DNA from: Flavobacteriales bacterium | Lineage (GTDB): Bacteria; Bacteroidota; Bacteroidia; Flavobacteriales; UBA1820 | Direction of reading: 5' to 3' | Length of the DNA stretch: 64,000 bases | NCBI GenBank assembly: GCA_003150615.1 | Contig: QALN01000003.1 | Location: 62,001 to 126,000 of the forward strand | Shown here: positions 53,330 to 60,904 of the stretch, in pieces | Layout: each line of letters starts with the position of its first letter | Numbering within the stretch: the first letter of the stretch is position 1 | Program-made: the position numbers and the translations under genes | The notes under the pieces: model-generated | The model's database searches: none | Told to the model about the DNA's origin: nothing | The model's input: only the letters and a program-made list of their open reading frames with translations

Positions 53330-53413
53330 TAGGGTTAGTAGTACGCAACGGGGAGGTTGTCCATTATATTTGACGAATGTAATAACATAATGTTTCATTA
53401 ACTATAATTAATT

Positions 53414-53665
53414 ATGATGTGTAAAAGTAGGGAAAATCTTTTAATTTTAAAATTAAATCACCCGATATCAGAAGATTCCGTTTTGAAGTACATTGACAGT
53501 CCTTCGGATTATATCCTCAGAAAAAGGCTTGGCTTGGACGAAGAAGAGGTTTCGGCTATACGTGTGGCTTACGGGTATTATCAAGAGACTGTGAAGCTGG
53601 TTTTGGAAAACCGTCTTGAAAAACTGAGGCGACGCAGGGAAACTAAAGTGCGGACAGCGATTTAA
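53414..53665 (+). CDS. small protein of unknown function, start of phage-like operon
   Basis: This 83-residue protein is not recognised. It is charged and helical, with a basic C terminus (ENRLEKLRRRRETKVRTAI) and no signal peptide. Two ATG codons are adjacent at the start. It is the first gene after the promoter-like motif and is followed 31 bp later by another small gene. DNA binding is conceivable from its charge, but there is no motif to prove it. Confidence 0.5.
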   Translation: MMCKSRENLLILKLNHPISEDSVLKYIDSPSDYILRKRLGLDEEEVSAIRVAYGYYQETVKLVLENRLEKLRRRRETKVRTAI

Positions 53666-53696
53666 TTATATTCCAAAACTTATCAAAAAGCAAACT

Positions 53697-53960
53697 ATGT
53701 GCATTACTGAAGAAGAATACAGGGAAGAACATAAACGCGCTTTGGAATTGCTGGAAGAGTTCAAAAGACTTGAAGCCGCATTTGAAATGGAGACTTCGAG
53801 GCTGGACCGTAAGACAGTCAAATCGGTACGTAAGTTCCCTGAGACCATTTCCAGGCATAAGAAGCACCATAGGAAAGAACAACGGTTGGCGCTCGAACGC
53901 CAACTTTGCGAGTTCTTTGAATCCGGCGGTTTCGACGATGGAGAGGTGGTATTTTTTTGA
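53697..53960 (+). CDS. small helical protein of unknown function
   Basis: This 87-residue protein is not recognised. It is highly charged, with a long predicted helix at the N terminus (EEEYREEHKRALELLEEFKRLEAAFEMET) and a His/Lys/Arg-rich centre. It lies between the first small gene and the putative small terminase and is probably part of the same transcript. Confidence 0.5.
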   Translation: MCITEEEYREEHKRALELLEEFKRLEAAFEMETSRLDRKTVKSVRKFPETISRHKKHHRKEQRLALERQLCEFFESGGFDDGEVVFF

Positions 53961-53987
53961 TAGTGTAATTTCTTTTAAGATAATAAA

Positions 53988-54452
53988 ATGAATGAGGGAA
54001 GACAAATGTTGAATGAGGAGGAAAATCAGCGTAAAGAAAAATTGAAAGAAGTTGTGGCCGAATGTTTTATAAAAGGATATAACAAGGCCAGAACAATAGA
54101 GCGGGTACTGAACGTGACGGGAGAGAAACTCTATTACAGGAAACTCAACGGGTTGTTGGACGAGGTATTGTCTACATGGTCGGCCAAAGGGATAAAGGAC
54201 AAGGTACTTATGCGTGCGGTCGAGCTTAAAAAAATAGACGTGCGCGAGTCGGAACTGTGGCAGGCGTGGGAAGACTCCAAGATGATGGATGACGGTGCGG
54301 ATGCGCGTTATCTGGCTGAACTGAGGCGTTGCTCCGAGCAGCGTTCGAGGCTTCTGGGCCTGGCTGTGGGTAAAGACGGATCTAAGACTGGAAAAGTTTC
54401 GGTGGTATGGAACGAGAAAAAGAGCTATGGAACTGACAATAAAACAGACTGA
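53988..54452 (+). CDS. putative small terminase subunit
   Basis: The 154-residue protein is positioned directly before the large terminase and overlaps it by 26 bp. The N-terminal half is helical with a possible helix-turn-helix (AECFIKGYNKARTIERVLNVTGEKLYYRKLNGL), and the centre has a helical pair including LAELRRCSEQRSRLLGLAVG, similar in layout to phage small terminases. The call rests mainly on gene order, size and fold impression. If correct it would recognise packaging sites and recruit TerL. Confidence 0.5.
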   Translation: MNEGRQMLNEEENQRKEKLKEVVAECFIKGYNKARTIERVLNVTGEKLYYRKLNGLLDEVLSTWSAKGIKDKVLMRAVELKKIDVRESELWQAWEDSKMMDDGADARYLAELRRCSEQRSRLLGLAVGKDGSKTGKVSVVWNEKKSYGTDNKTD

Positions 54453-55749
54453 GGCGCTGGATTATCTGGAAGACGCCTCTACCGTCGAAGTTCTTTACGG
54501 CGGAGGGGCAGGCGGCGGTAAATCTGTGCTGGGCTGTTATTGGCTGCTTAAATGTGCGCTTAAGTATCCTGGCAGCCGTTACCTTATGGCGCGGGCCACT
54601 GCCGCTACGCTGCGGCAAACGACGCTCAATACTTTTTGGTACGTAGCCAGAATGCAGGGAATTCCGCAGGAATGGTTCGGTTACAACGATTCTCGCGGAT
54701 TGCTTACGGTAAACGCAACGGGTTCGGAGATAATCCTGCGTCATTTACAATCGCGACCTTCGGATCCCAATTTCGACGAACTGGGTTCGTTGGAGATAAC
54801 GGGCGCTTTTATCGACGAATGCAACCAAGTGTCTGCGCTGGCGTGGAACGTGGTGCGTTCGAGGATACGTTACCGGCTGACGGATTTTTCACTTGTGCCG
54901 AAGATGCTCGGAACGTGCAACCCGTCGAAAGGATTCGTGTATTCGAGGTTTTACAAACCTTTCAGGGATGGATCGCTCGAACAGGACAAACGTTTTGTAG
55001 AGTCTTTGATAAGGGACAATCCGCACGTTTCGCCGCATTATGAAAAAAGTTTGCGTGGACTGGACGGCCGTTCAGTGCAGCGGTTGCTTATGGGAAACTG
55101 GGAATACGAGGACGATCCTCTGGCACTGATGCCTTATGACAACATTCTCAATATTTTTACGAATAAGACCGTACAATCCGGGGAGAAGTATATAACCGCC
55201 GACATAGCGCGTTTCGGGGACGACAGTACCGTTGTGTGCCTGTGGTCGGGAATGCGGTGTGAAAAGGTTTCCGTTTTCGCAAGGCAGGGAGTGGACGTTA
55301 CCGCAAGGGCGGTGTCGGCGTTGGCTGATTCTGCCGGTGTGCCTTTGTCGAATATCGTGTGCGACGAAGACGGCGTTGGTGGAGGAGTTGCCGATATACT
55401 CAAGTGCAAGGGTTTTATGAACAATTCGTCTGCCGTGGCGGTGGGAGGAAAAAAACAGAATTACCAGAACCTTAAGTCGCAGTGTTATTTCATGCTGGCC
55501 GATGTGGTGAACAAGGGCCTGATGTATGTGAATACGGACGACCCTTCGCTTCGTACGCGCATTATCGAGGAATTGGAACAAGTAAAGGCGCTGGACACAT
55601 CGGGTGAGGGGCGATTGGGCGTAGTGCCTAAAAACCGGGTGAAAGAAGTGTTGGGACGTTCTCCGGACGTGTCGGATGCGCTTATGATGCGGATGTACTT
55701 CGTGTTGCATCCTTCGCGTGCTAACAGGAACCTCGAAATGTTTTTTTAG
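54427..55749 (+). CDS. phage terminase large subunit
   Basis: TerL is the ATP-driven motor and nuclease that packages phage DNA through a portal. The 440-residue protein has Walker A GGAGGGKS (residues 25-33 region YGGGAGGGKS), Walker B with acidic residues in ITGAFIDECNQV, a coupling-like TCNPSKGFVYSRF, and a RNase H-like nuclease domain with acidic clusters TADIARFGDDSTVV, CDEDGVGGG and DVSDALMMR. All key acidic residues are present, so it may be active. No portal gene follows it, although that is the usual next gene. Confidence 0.9.
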   Translation: MELTIKQTEALDYLEDASTVEVLYGGGAGGGKSVLGCYWLLKCALKYPGSRYLMARATAATLRQTTLNTFWYVARMQGIPQEWFGYNDSRGLLTVNATGSEIILRHLQSRPSDPNFDELGSLEITGAFIDECNQVSALAWNVVRSRIRYRLTDFSLVPKMLGTCNPSKGFVYSRFYKPFRDGSLEQDKRFVESLIRDNPHVSPHYEKSLRGLDGRSVQRLLMGNWEYEDDPLALMPYDNILNIFTNKTVQSGEKYITADIARFGDDSTVVCLWSGMRCEKVSVFARQGVDVTARAVSALADSAGVPLSNIVCDEDGVGGGVADILKCKGFMNNSSAVAVGGKKQNYQNLKSQCYFMLADVVNKGLMYVNTDDPSLRTRIIEELEQVKALDTSGEGRLGVVPKNRVKEVLGRSPDVSDALMMRMYFVLHPSRANRNLEMFF

Positions 55750-55932
55750 AAATATTTTCTTTTTAGATAATTATTTCGTATATTCGTAATGTTTGAATTA
55801 CAAATGTGGTTTGGGTAGTGAATATAGACGGGTGAAAATTTTGTTTTCACAGAAGCCATACGTGAGGAACGGTTTATATCATATGACTCGAAATAAACAA
55901 ACAGGTAGTATTAATTTTAAAATCATTTGAAA

Positions 55933-56451
55933 ATGGAATCGAAGATTTTACAAAAAATTCAACAGGATTACCCTTCCGTGCCGGCTGATGTAGCCGCTGT
56001 GGTGGCTTCGTTGATTGAAAAAGGCGCCGGGCAGGATCAGGCTAAAGCCGAACGCGATTATGCCGGAATGTCGGAAATGATGTCGCTATTGGCGGAAAAA
56101 TTTTCGGCATATGCTTCGCTCGAAGCGCAGGTAGCCGATTACCAGTCCGGACAGGCTTCGGCAGGGCAGTTCAAAGATGCGCTTGCCGTGGAACTGAAAA
56201 ACCGCAACGTGCCGGAATATTTCTGGGCTAAAGCATTGGAAATAGACCCTGCGGCATCTGAACTGATACCGGCTGCCGATGCAATAGAATCTGGTTATAA
56301 AGCTTTCGTACAGGAGCAGAACAATGCCAGGATGGATGCTTCGCTGCGGCCGGAAATGGCACAGAATCCATCCGGAGTGTCCCCTGCGGTTGAGGTTTTT
56401 CTCAAATCGCGCCGGAGCGGATATCCTTTGGCCGGTAAACTGAAGCAGTGA
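55933..56451 (+). CDS. putative capsid scaffold-like protein
   Basis: The 172-residue protein starts at ATG 55933 (a TTG 6 bp upstream is in frame). It is Ala/Gln/Glu-rich and helical, with AAVVASLIEKGAGQDQAKAERDYAGMSEMM and a basic C-terminal end (KSRRSGYPLAGKLKQ). Position immediately before the capsid gene and composition suit an internal scaffold, but no family is recognised. A decoration or protease role is less likely, as no catalytic motif is visible. Confidence 0.5.
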   Translation: MESKILQKIQQDYPSVPADVAAVVASLIEKGAGQDQAKAERDYAGMSEMMSLLAEKFSAYASLEAQVADYQSGQASAGQFKDALAVELKNRNVPEYFWAKALEIDPAASELIPAADAIESGYKAFVQEQNNARMDASLRPEMAQNPSGVSPAVEVFLKSRRSGYPLAGKLKQ

Positions 56452-56526
56452 TTTTTTTTGCTTAGTGGTATAATCTAAAAGGAAATAGTAAAAATATTTT
56501 GTGTAACGTAATTCAATTTTAAAACG

Positions 56527-57606
56527 ATGAAAAAATCTTTGATCAAGGAAGTAACGGAAAACGACCTTCAGGCAGTCGTGGATGCATACACTCTGGACGA
56601 GTTCTACTATCCGTCGATATTCCCTATAATGTTCACCCCGACGCTGACATGGCGCGCGCTTTCCGGCGAATACGGAATAAATGTTGCCGCTGACGTGGTG
56701 TCCTACAATTACGCTGCGCCTAAAAAGACGCGCAATGTGATAGAGCGCCTTACGGGCAAGATACCGAAAGTGGAGATAATGCGCGTTAAAGAGGAAACGG
56801 ATCTCAACGAGTACCAGCATCTGCAGTACTATTATGGCAGCGAAGAAGGCCAGCGAGCCCTTATGAACTGGGTGTATGCCGATACCGATTTCTGCTTCAA
56901 CGGCGTTAATGCCCGACTGGAATGGTTGGCCCTGCGCGCACTTTCTACCGGCGGTTTCGTTCTGGACAGTAACAACAATGCCGGAACAGTGACGGAAACG
57001 ACTGTCGATTTCGGTGTGCCTGAGGCAAATAAACTCAAAAGCACCGTAGCGTGGACGGCGGCGAATGCGGATACGGCAACCCCGATATCGGATATACGTT
57101 CCGTGGTGGAAAAGGGCATAGGCAAGGGTATACTGATAAAGTATATGTTCATGGACCTCGAAACTTTCTATTCCATGATGGCTACGGACGAGGCTATCGA
57201 CTTCTGTTCGGCGTGGGTTCCACAGGTGGGCCGCATCAAAATACCGAATGTGGAGGATGTGAACATCGCGCTTAAAGCTCATCGTTTGCCGGAGATACGC
57301 ATAATAGATACGTATGTGACGATAGAAAAGGCGGACGGTACGCGTTCGACGGTAAATCCCTGGGAGGCAGGAGTAGTGACATTCGTTCCGGAGCTGGCAT
57401 GCGGTTATACATATCATGCTCCTATGGCCGATGAAATGGTTCTGGACAGTGTGGCTACGAAAGTAAAAAGGGAACATGTCCTTATCAAGAAATATTCTAC
57501 CGAGGACCCTGTAACCGAGGTCACCAAGGGAATAGCCAACGCCATACCGGTGTGGGGCAATGCCGACCGTTGCTTCCTGTTCGATTCAACGAACGACCAG
57601 GCGTAG
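56527..57606 (+). CDS. major capsid protein (lambda gpE-like)
   Basis: The 359-residue protein resembles the phage lambda E-type HK97-fold capsid family. Typical features are the N-terminal region FYYPSIFPIMFTPTLTWRALSGEYG with the E-loop-like positions after it, the central FMDLETFYSMMATDEAIDFCSAW, and the C-terminal IRIIDTYVTIEKADGTRSTVNPWEAGVVTFVPE followed by IPVWGNADRCFLF. It would self-assemble into a shell with the scaffold-like neighbour. The frame is intact. A hairpin with a T-rich tail follows. Confidence 0.85.
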   Translation: MKKSLIKEVTENDLQAVVDAYTLDEFYYPSIFPIMFTPTLTWRALSGEYGINVAADVVSYNYAAPKKTRNVIERLTGKIPKVEIMRVKEETDLNEYQHLQYYYGSEEGQRALMNWVYADTDFCFNGVNARLEWLALRALSTGGFVLDSNNNAGTVTETTVDFGVPEANKLKSTVAWTAANADTATPISDIRSVVEKGIGKGILIKYMFMDLETFYSMMATDEAIDFCSAWVPQVGRIKIPNVEDVNIALKAHRLPEIRIIDTYVTIEKADGTRSTVNPWEAGVVTFVPELACGYTYHAPMADEMVLDSVATKVKREHVLIKKYSTEDPVTEVTKGIANAIPVWGNADRCFLFDSTNDQA

Positions 57607-57636
57607 CGCGTTGCGGACAGAGACGCCGTGATTAAG

Positions 57637-57720
57637 TGGCGCTGCGTTTTCCGGGCTGATGTGGCTCGAAATGAAAATGCCGGGGTGAGGCCCTGGACTC
57701 GACGCGGCGCCATTATTTTT
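57637..57720 (+). terminator. hairpin with T-tract after the capsid gene
   Basis: TGGCGCTGCGT (57637-57647) pairs with ACGCGGCGCCA (57702-57712) with one G-U, around a long loop, followed by TTATTTTTT. It may partially terminate transcription after the abundant capsid mRNA, or protect its 3' end. Confidence 0.45.
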
Positions 57721-57743
57721 TATTAACCGTAAAATAATTTGTT

Positions 57744-58064
57744 ATGACTGTTTTGGAAGCACTCAGGACTTCGGTAGGGTATCCGCTGGATTCCCGTTAT
57801 CTGGAGCGTATAATGTTGGACCGCTGCCTTGACCCGCAGGCAGAATACAATGGTCCCGCAAAGGATTTTATGTTGGCAAGGGCCGATGTGTATATGGCGT
57901 TGGTCACTACTCCGAATATATCCGAGGACGGTTTTTCGCTTACGGTGGCCGACCGCAGCATGCTCGCTTCGATGGCCGAGAGCATATACCGGCGGTGGGA
58001 GCCTTCGGGCGCTAACATCAGTACTGCACGTAGCGTCCTTAGGGATTGCTCGGATGTGTGGTGA
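57744..58064 (+). CDS. putative head-tail connector protein (DUF6706-like)
   Basis: The 106-residue protein is helical, with VLEALRTSVGYPLDS at the start and FSLTVADRSMLASMAESIYRRWEP at the end. This resembles small head-completion or connector proteins encoded after the capsid gene in tailed phages of Bacteroidales. The family call is tentative; position is the main support. It overlaps nothing and is followed 38 bp later by the next gene. Confidence 0.55.
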   Translation: MTVLEALRTSVGYPLDSRYLERIMLDRCLDPQAEYNGPAKDFMLARADVYMALVTTPNISEDGFSLTVADRSMLASMAESIYRRWEPSGANISTARSVLRDCSDVW

Positions 58065-58102
58065 TAACATTTTTCAGGAACAGAAACATTTCGATAAAAC
58101 AC

Positions 58103-58429
58103 ATGTTTGAACTATATCCCGATATTTTGGTGAAAATGCCCTCTGGAGGGCTTTCACGCGACGAGTACGGAAATTATACGGCTCCGGACGGTTCGTCAGC
58201 CGAACACTGCATATGCCGTGCCGTGAGAAACGGCTCGGGGCAGACCGTTAACCTCGAAGGCGGGCAGGAGTACCGTTACGATTACGTTGTGTATATGCCG
58301 GTTGGTACCGTTCCGTTGAAACACGGTACGCGTGTGGAGGTATATTCCGCCGACGGTGGCCGAACCGTAGCCAAAGGAAGCGTACGCGGTTTCGTATGTT
58401 CTCCGCTGGGGTGTAAAATGTGGCTCTGA
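58103..58429 (+). CDS. putative head closure / minor tail protein
   Basis: The 108-residue product starts at ATG 58103; an upstream start in the same frame would overlap the previous gene and add an unlikely hydrophobic stretch. It is strand-rich, with the barrel-like pattern YVVYMPVGTVPLKHGTRVEVY and a C-terminal VRGFVCSPLGCKMWL. Small beta-barrel proteins in this position often close the phage head. No specific family is recognised. Confidence 0.5.
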   Translation: MFELYPDILVKMPSGGLSRDEYGNYTAPDGSSAEHCICRAVRNGSGQTVNLEGGQEYRYDYVVYMPVGTVPLKHGTRVEVYSADGGRTVAKGSVRGFVCSPLGCKMWL

Positions 58430-58464
58430 CGTATTGTTCAATAATTTTGACGAATTTGGAATAA

Positions 58465-58872
58465 ATGAGAAAATCTACTTTTTCGATAGCGTCCCATCTG
58501 TATAACAGGCTTTCCGGGCTTGATGTGCTTCGCGAGATAACGGGCGGATTATACAAAGACTCACGCCCGATGAATTCAGACAAGGAAGATATCGTAGTGA
58601 GTGCCGAAGGCCAGATAACGGAGTCCGGAGGCATTGCCAAAGCGAAAGTGATGATATTCACTTCGCCGGTCATTTCCGACCGCGGCGATGCGGTTGAGAT
58701 GGTCCCGGACTATAAACGTCTGGAGTATCTTTCAGGGCGAGTGTACGACGGTATAGACGAGGTGTTCTCCGGCGGATGTCTCACGTGGATAGATTCCCAG
58801 ACGTTTTCACAACAGGGGGATATGTTCTGCTGTGTACTCGAAGTAGCTGTGAGTGTGCGCGGGGCCGTATAA
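58465..58872 (+). CDS. putative tail-completion protein
   Basis: The 135-residue protein has a helical start (STFSIASHLYNRLSGLDVL) and a strand-rich remainder. Its size and position between the head-closure-like and tail-tube-like genes match tail terminator/completion proteins of siphophages (gene order as in lambda U or HK97 gp10). No motif confirms it. Confidence 0.5.
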   Translation: MRKSTFSIASHLYNRLSGLDVLREITGGLYKDSRPMNSDKEDIVVSAEGQITESGGIAKAKVMIFTSPVISDRGDAVEMVPDYKRLEYLSGRVYDGIDEVFSGGCLTWIDSQTFSQQGDMFCCVLEVAVSVRGAV

Positions 58873-58993
58873 TGTTGTTCCTGCGGTGGTTGTGTGTAAA
58901 ATACGGTGAAAGCCGAGTGCAAAGCCAGACTTGTTTGAGCTTTGCCGAGGCGCATTCCGTATTCTGTATGTGTAATTATGTGAATTGAATTTT

Positions 58994-59017
58994 CCCGCAG
59001 AGAAATATCACTGCGGG
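58994..59017. repeat. short hairpin before the tail-tube-like gene
   Basis: CCCGCAG and CTGCGGG (7-bp arms, 10-nt loop) lie 28 bp before the start of the last phage-like gene, within a 172-bp spacer that holds no gene. It may affect translation or mRNA stability. Confidence 0.4.
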
Positions 59018-59044
59018 GTAAACGGAAAAAACTTTTAATTGATT

Positions 59045-59539
59045 ATGGCAAGTATAGCAACATTCGGACTTTCTAAGATAGAAGTCAAAAAAACGTCGGC
59101 TCTCGATGCCGAATACAAAACGCTGGGAATGACGTACCAGGATTCGTGTACACTGACGCAGAACGACCCGGAAGTGACGGACCATTATGCCGAGGAGAGC
59201 GAGGTTCCCGTTGTGTCCGTGTCTAAGTCGGGCAAGGTAATGCTTTCGTTCTCCATAATGGATGCGGACGCCGACACCCTTACCGAACTTATGGGCGGGA
59301 CAAAGGACGCTGAGACAGGTGCGTGGAATGCTCCCGATACGGCGCCGATTGTGGAACTGAGCATACGGGTGACGCCAAAGTCCGGACTCCAGATCGAGAT
59401 ACCGCGCGCTTCGGTGCATGCCAAAATGAGCGGCGGTTTTTCACGTTCCGGGATGTTCATCGTAACCGTTACTGCCACGGTACTCAAGGCCGAAGGCAAG
59501 GCTCGTATAATAGCGCGTCCCAAGCCTGCAGAAGAATGA
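59045..59539 (+). CDS. putative phage tail-tube-like protein
   Basis: The 164-residue protein starts at ATG 59045 (a TTG 6 bp upstream is in frame). It is strand-rich, with GLSKIEVKKTSALDAEY at the start, a central VSKSGKVMLSFSIMDADADTLTELMGG and a C-terminal SGMFIVTVTATVLKAEGKA, a pattern shared by phage tail-tube proteins of the lambda V/Hcp-like fold. It is the last gene of the phage-like operon and is followed by a terminator; the usual chaperone and tape-measure genes are missing. Confidence 0.5.
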   Translation: MASIATFGLSKIEVKKTSALDAEYKTLGMTYQDSCTLTQNDPEVTDHYAEESEVPVVSVSKSGKVMLSFSIMDADADTLTELMGGTKDAETGAWNAPDTAPIVELSIRVTPKSGLQIEIPRASVHAKMSGGFSRSGMFIVTVTATVLKAEGKARIIARPKPAEE

Positions 59540-59578
59540 AAGACGGTAGTTAGTGTTTAGTTGTTGGTGTTGTGTGTT

Positions 59579-59622
59579 GGCCGCATCCTTAGGACTTGGA
59601 AGTCCCGGATGCGGCCTTTTTT
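59579..59622 (+). terminator. terminator closing the phage-like cassette
   Basis: GGCCGCATCC/GGATGCGGCC (10 bp) with an inner GGACT/AGTCC extension is followed by six T. It lies 40 bp after the tail-tube-like gene and 27 bp before the convergent recR stop. Confidence 0.85.
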
Positions 59623-59648
59623 GTTTTGCGGAGGGGATAGGAGCGTGT

Positions 59649-60266
59649 TCAGATAGTCGATTCGTATGGGATGCGGTTCTGGATGGAACGTCCCAGGGTT
59701 ATGTTGTCCGTGTATTGGAGTTCACCTCCTACGGATACCCCGCGTGCGATTGACGAGAGTTTTATGCCGTTGCGCGGCATCATTTTGTATATGTAGTAAG
59801 CGGTAGTGTCGCCTTCTATCGTAGCGCTTAGCGCAAATATGACTTCCCTTACCTGTTCGGACGATACCCTTTCCGCCAGCGAGTTTATCTCGATGTCCGA
59901 CGGGCCTATGCCTTCCATCGGGGATATGCGGCCGCCCAGTACGTGGTATACCCCGCGGTAGGTGCCGGTTTGTTCTATGGCCAGTACGTCGCGTATATCT
60001 TCGACCACGCATATCACCCCGCGATCGCGGGTCGTGTCGGCACATATGTCGCATACATCGCCGTCGCACAGGTTGTGGCAGCGAGGACAGCGGTGTATTT
60101 CGTCGGCAAGGCCGATAAGGGCTTCGGCAAGGCGGTGTATCTGTTCCGGTTCGCGGCGCAGCAGGTGGAGAGCCATTCTGAGGGCGGTTTTGCGCCCTAT
60201 TCCTGGAAGGGTGGATATTTGTTCTACTGCCAGAGAAAGTATTTTGGACGGATATTCGCTTGTCAT
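59649..60266 (-). CDS. recR: recombination mediator RecR
   Basis: RecR works with RecO and RecF to load RecA at single-strand gaps. The 205-residue protein (ATG at 60266; a longer frame from 60323 adds an unlikely N terminus) has a helix-hairpin-helix (LPGIGRKTALRMALHLLR), a C4 zinc finger (CPRCHNLCDGDVCDIC) and a Toprim domain (VICVVEDIRDVLAIEQTGTYRGVYHVLGGRISPMEGIGP). It is convergent with the phage-like cassette. Confidence 0.96.
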   Translation of the reverse strand: MTSEYPSKILSLAVEQISTLPGIGRKTALRMALHLLRREPEQIHRLAEALIGLADEIHRCPRCHNLCDGDVCDICADTTRDRGVICVVEDIRDVLAIEQTGTYRGVYHVLGGRISPMEGIGPSDIEINSLAERVSSEQVREVIFALSATIEGDTTAYYIYKMMPRNGIKLSSIARGVSVGGELQYTDNITLGRSIQNRIPYESTI

Positions 60267-60341
60267 TGTTTTTTTTCGTAAATTGTACCTGCATAATGCA
60301 GGCAGGTAGCTTACACTATGCAAAAATGAGAAAAAAAGGCT

Positions 60342-60349
60342 TACCTTTG
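60342..60349 (+). promoter_or_regulatory. putative -7 element upstream of the META lipoprotein
   Basis: TACCTTTG matches TAnnTTTG, 42 bp before the ATG at 60391. The -33 region is not convincing. Confidence 0.4.
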
Positions 60350-60390
60350 CATAAAGGACATAGTTATCGACACATAAACAACAAAAAAAT

Positions 60391-60810
60391 ATGAAGACAA
60401 TAAAGAAAAAACTGGCTATTATGGCATTCGGCGTAGTGTCGCTGTTTGCCGTTTCCTGCGCTGCGAAGAAAAACCCTGCGCTGCCCTTGGATGTTACCTA
60501 CCAGATTACTTCCATAGGCGATTATAAAATAACAGAAGGTCAGAAGCCTGATGTTAACTTCGCAAAGGACGGACGCTTTTTCGGCACTACCGGATGCAAC
60601 CGTTATTTCGGACAGTATACGCTGGACGGGCAGAATATAAAAATTGCCGAAAATATGGGCATGACACGGATGTTCTGCCACGACAAGGACGAGCAGGAAC
60701 GTAAGTTCACACAGGCTTTCCCCAAAGTGGTCAAATACGAGATAAAAGGCGACAAGGTCACTTTTACGACTTCCGACGGAATGAAAATAGAAGGCGTTAA
60801 AGCAGAGTAA
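60391..60810 (+). CDS. META-domain (HslJ-like) lipoprotein
   Basis: The 139-residue protein has a lipoprotein signal peptide ending in AVSC (Cys at about 23) and a META domain (about residues 35-137). The domain signature is seen in GRFFGTTGCNRYFGQYTLDGQNIKI and in MTRMFCHDKDEQERKFTQAF. HslJ-like proteins in E. coli are linked to heat shock and novobiocin tolerance; the role here is unknown. It is followed 95 bp later by uvrB. Confidence 0.88.
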   Translation: MKTIKKKLAIMAFGVVSLFAVSCAAKKNPALPLDVTYQITSIGDYKITEGQKPDVNFAKDGRFFGTTGCNRYFGQYTLDGQNIKIAENMGMTRMFCHDKDEQERKFTQAFPKVVKYEIKGDKVTFTTSDGMKIEGVKAE

Positions 60811-60904
60811 TCACTTTTTCATTTAAAAATACCGGCGGCGGGGAAACTTATGTTTCCCCGCTTTTTTAGCCGTATATTTACAGGTCAATATCATAAAAGG
60901 AACG

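Larger units (their letters stand above)
52863..59622. mobile_element. phage-like head cassette, probably a remnant or domesticated
   Basis: The region between dnaJ and recR holds an XRE-type regulator, a putative small terminase, a large terminase, a scaffold-like protein, a major capsid protein, three connector/completion-like proteins and a tail-tube-like protein, all in intact frames on the + strand except the regulator. I found no portal, MuF, prohead protease, tape measure, tail fibre, lysis, replication or integrase gene, and no flanking direct repeat that looks like att sites. The cassette has its own promoter-like and terminator sequences and host-like codon use. Confidence 0.75.

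Noticed and set aside
56086-57477. Long antisense reading frame opposite the scaffold and capsid genes
   Set aside because: It spans two real genes and their spacer on the other strand and shows low-complexity Tyr/His/Arg composition typical of shadow frames.
52797-59648. Attachment-site repeats flanking the phage-like cassette
   Set aside because: I compared the dnaJ-side and recR-side spacers by eye and saw no shared direct repeat, and there is no tRNA gene or integrase nearby.
59553-59753. Short + strand frame across the cassette terminator into recR
   Set aside because: It contains the terminator hairpin and runs antisense into recR; no family-like sequence is present.
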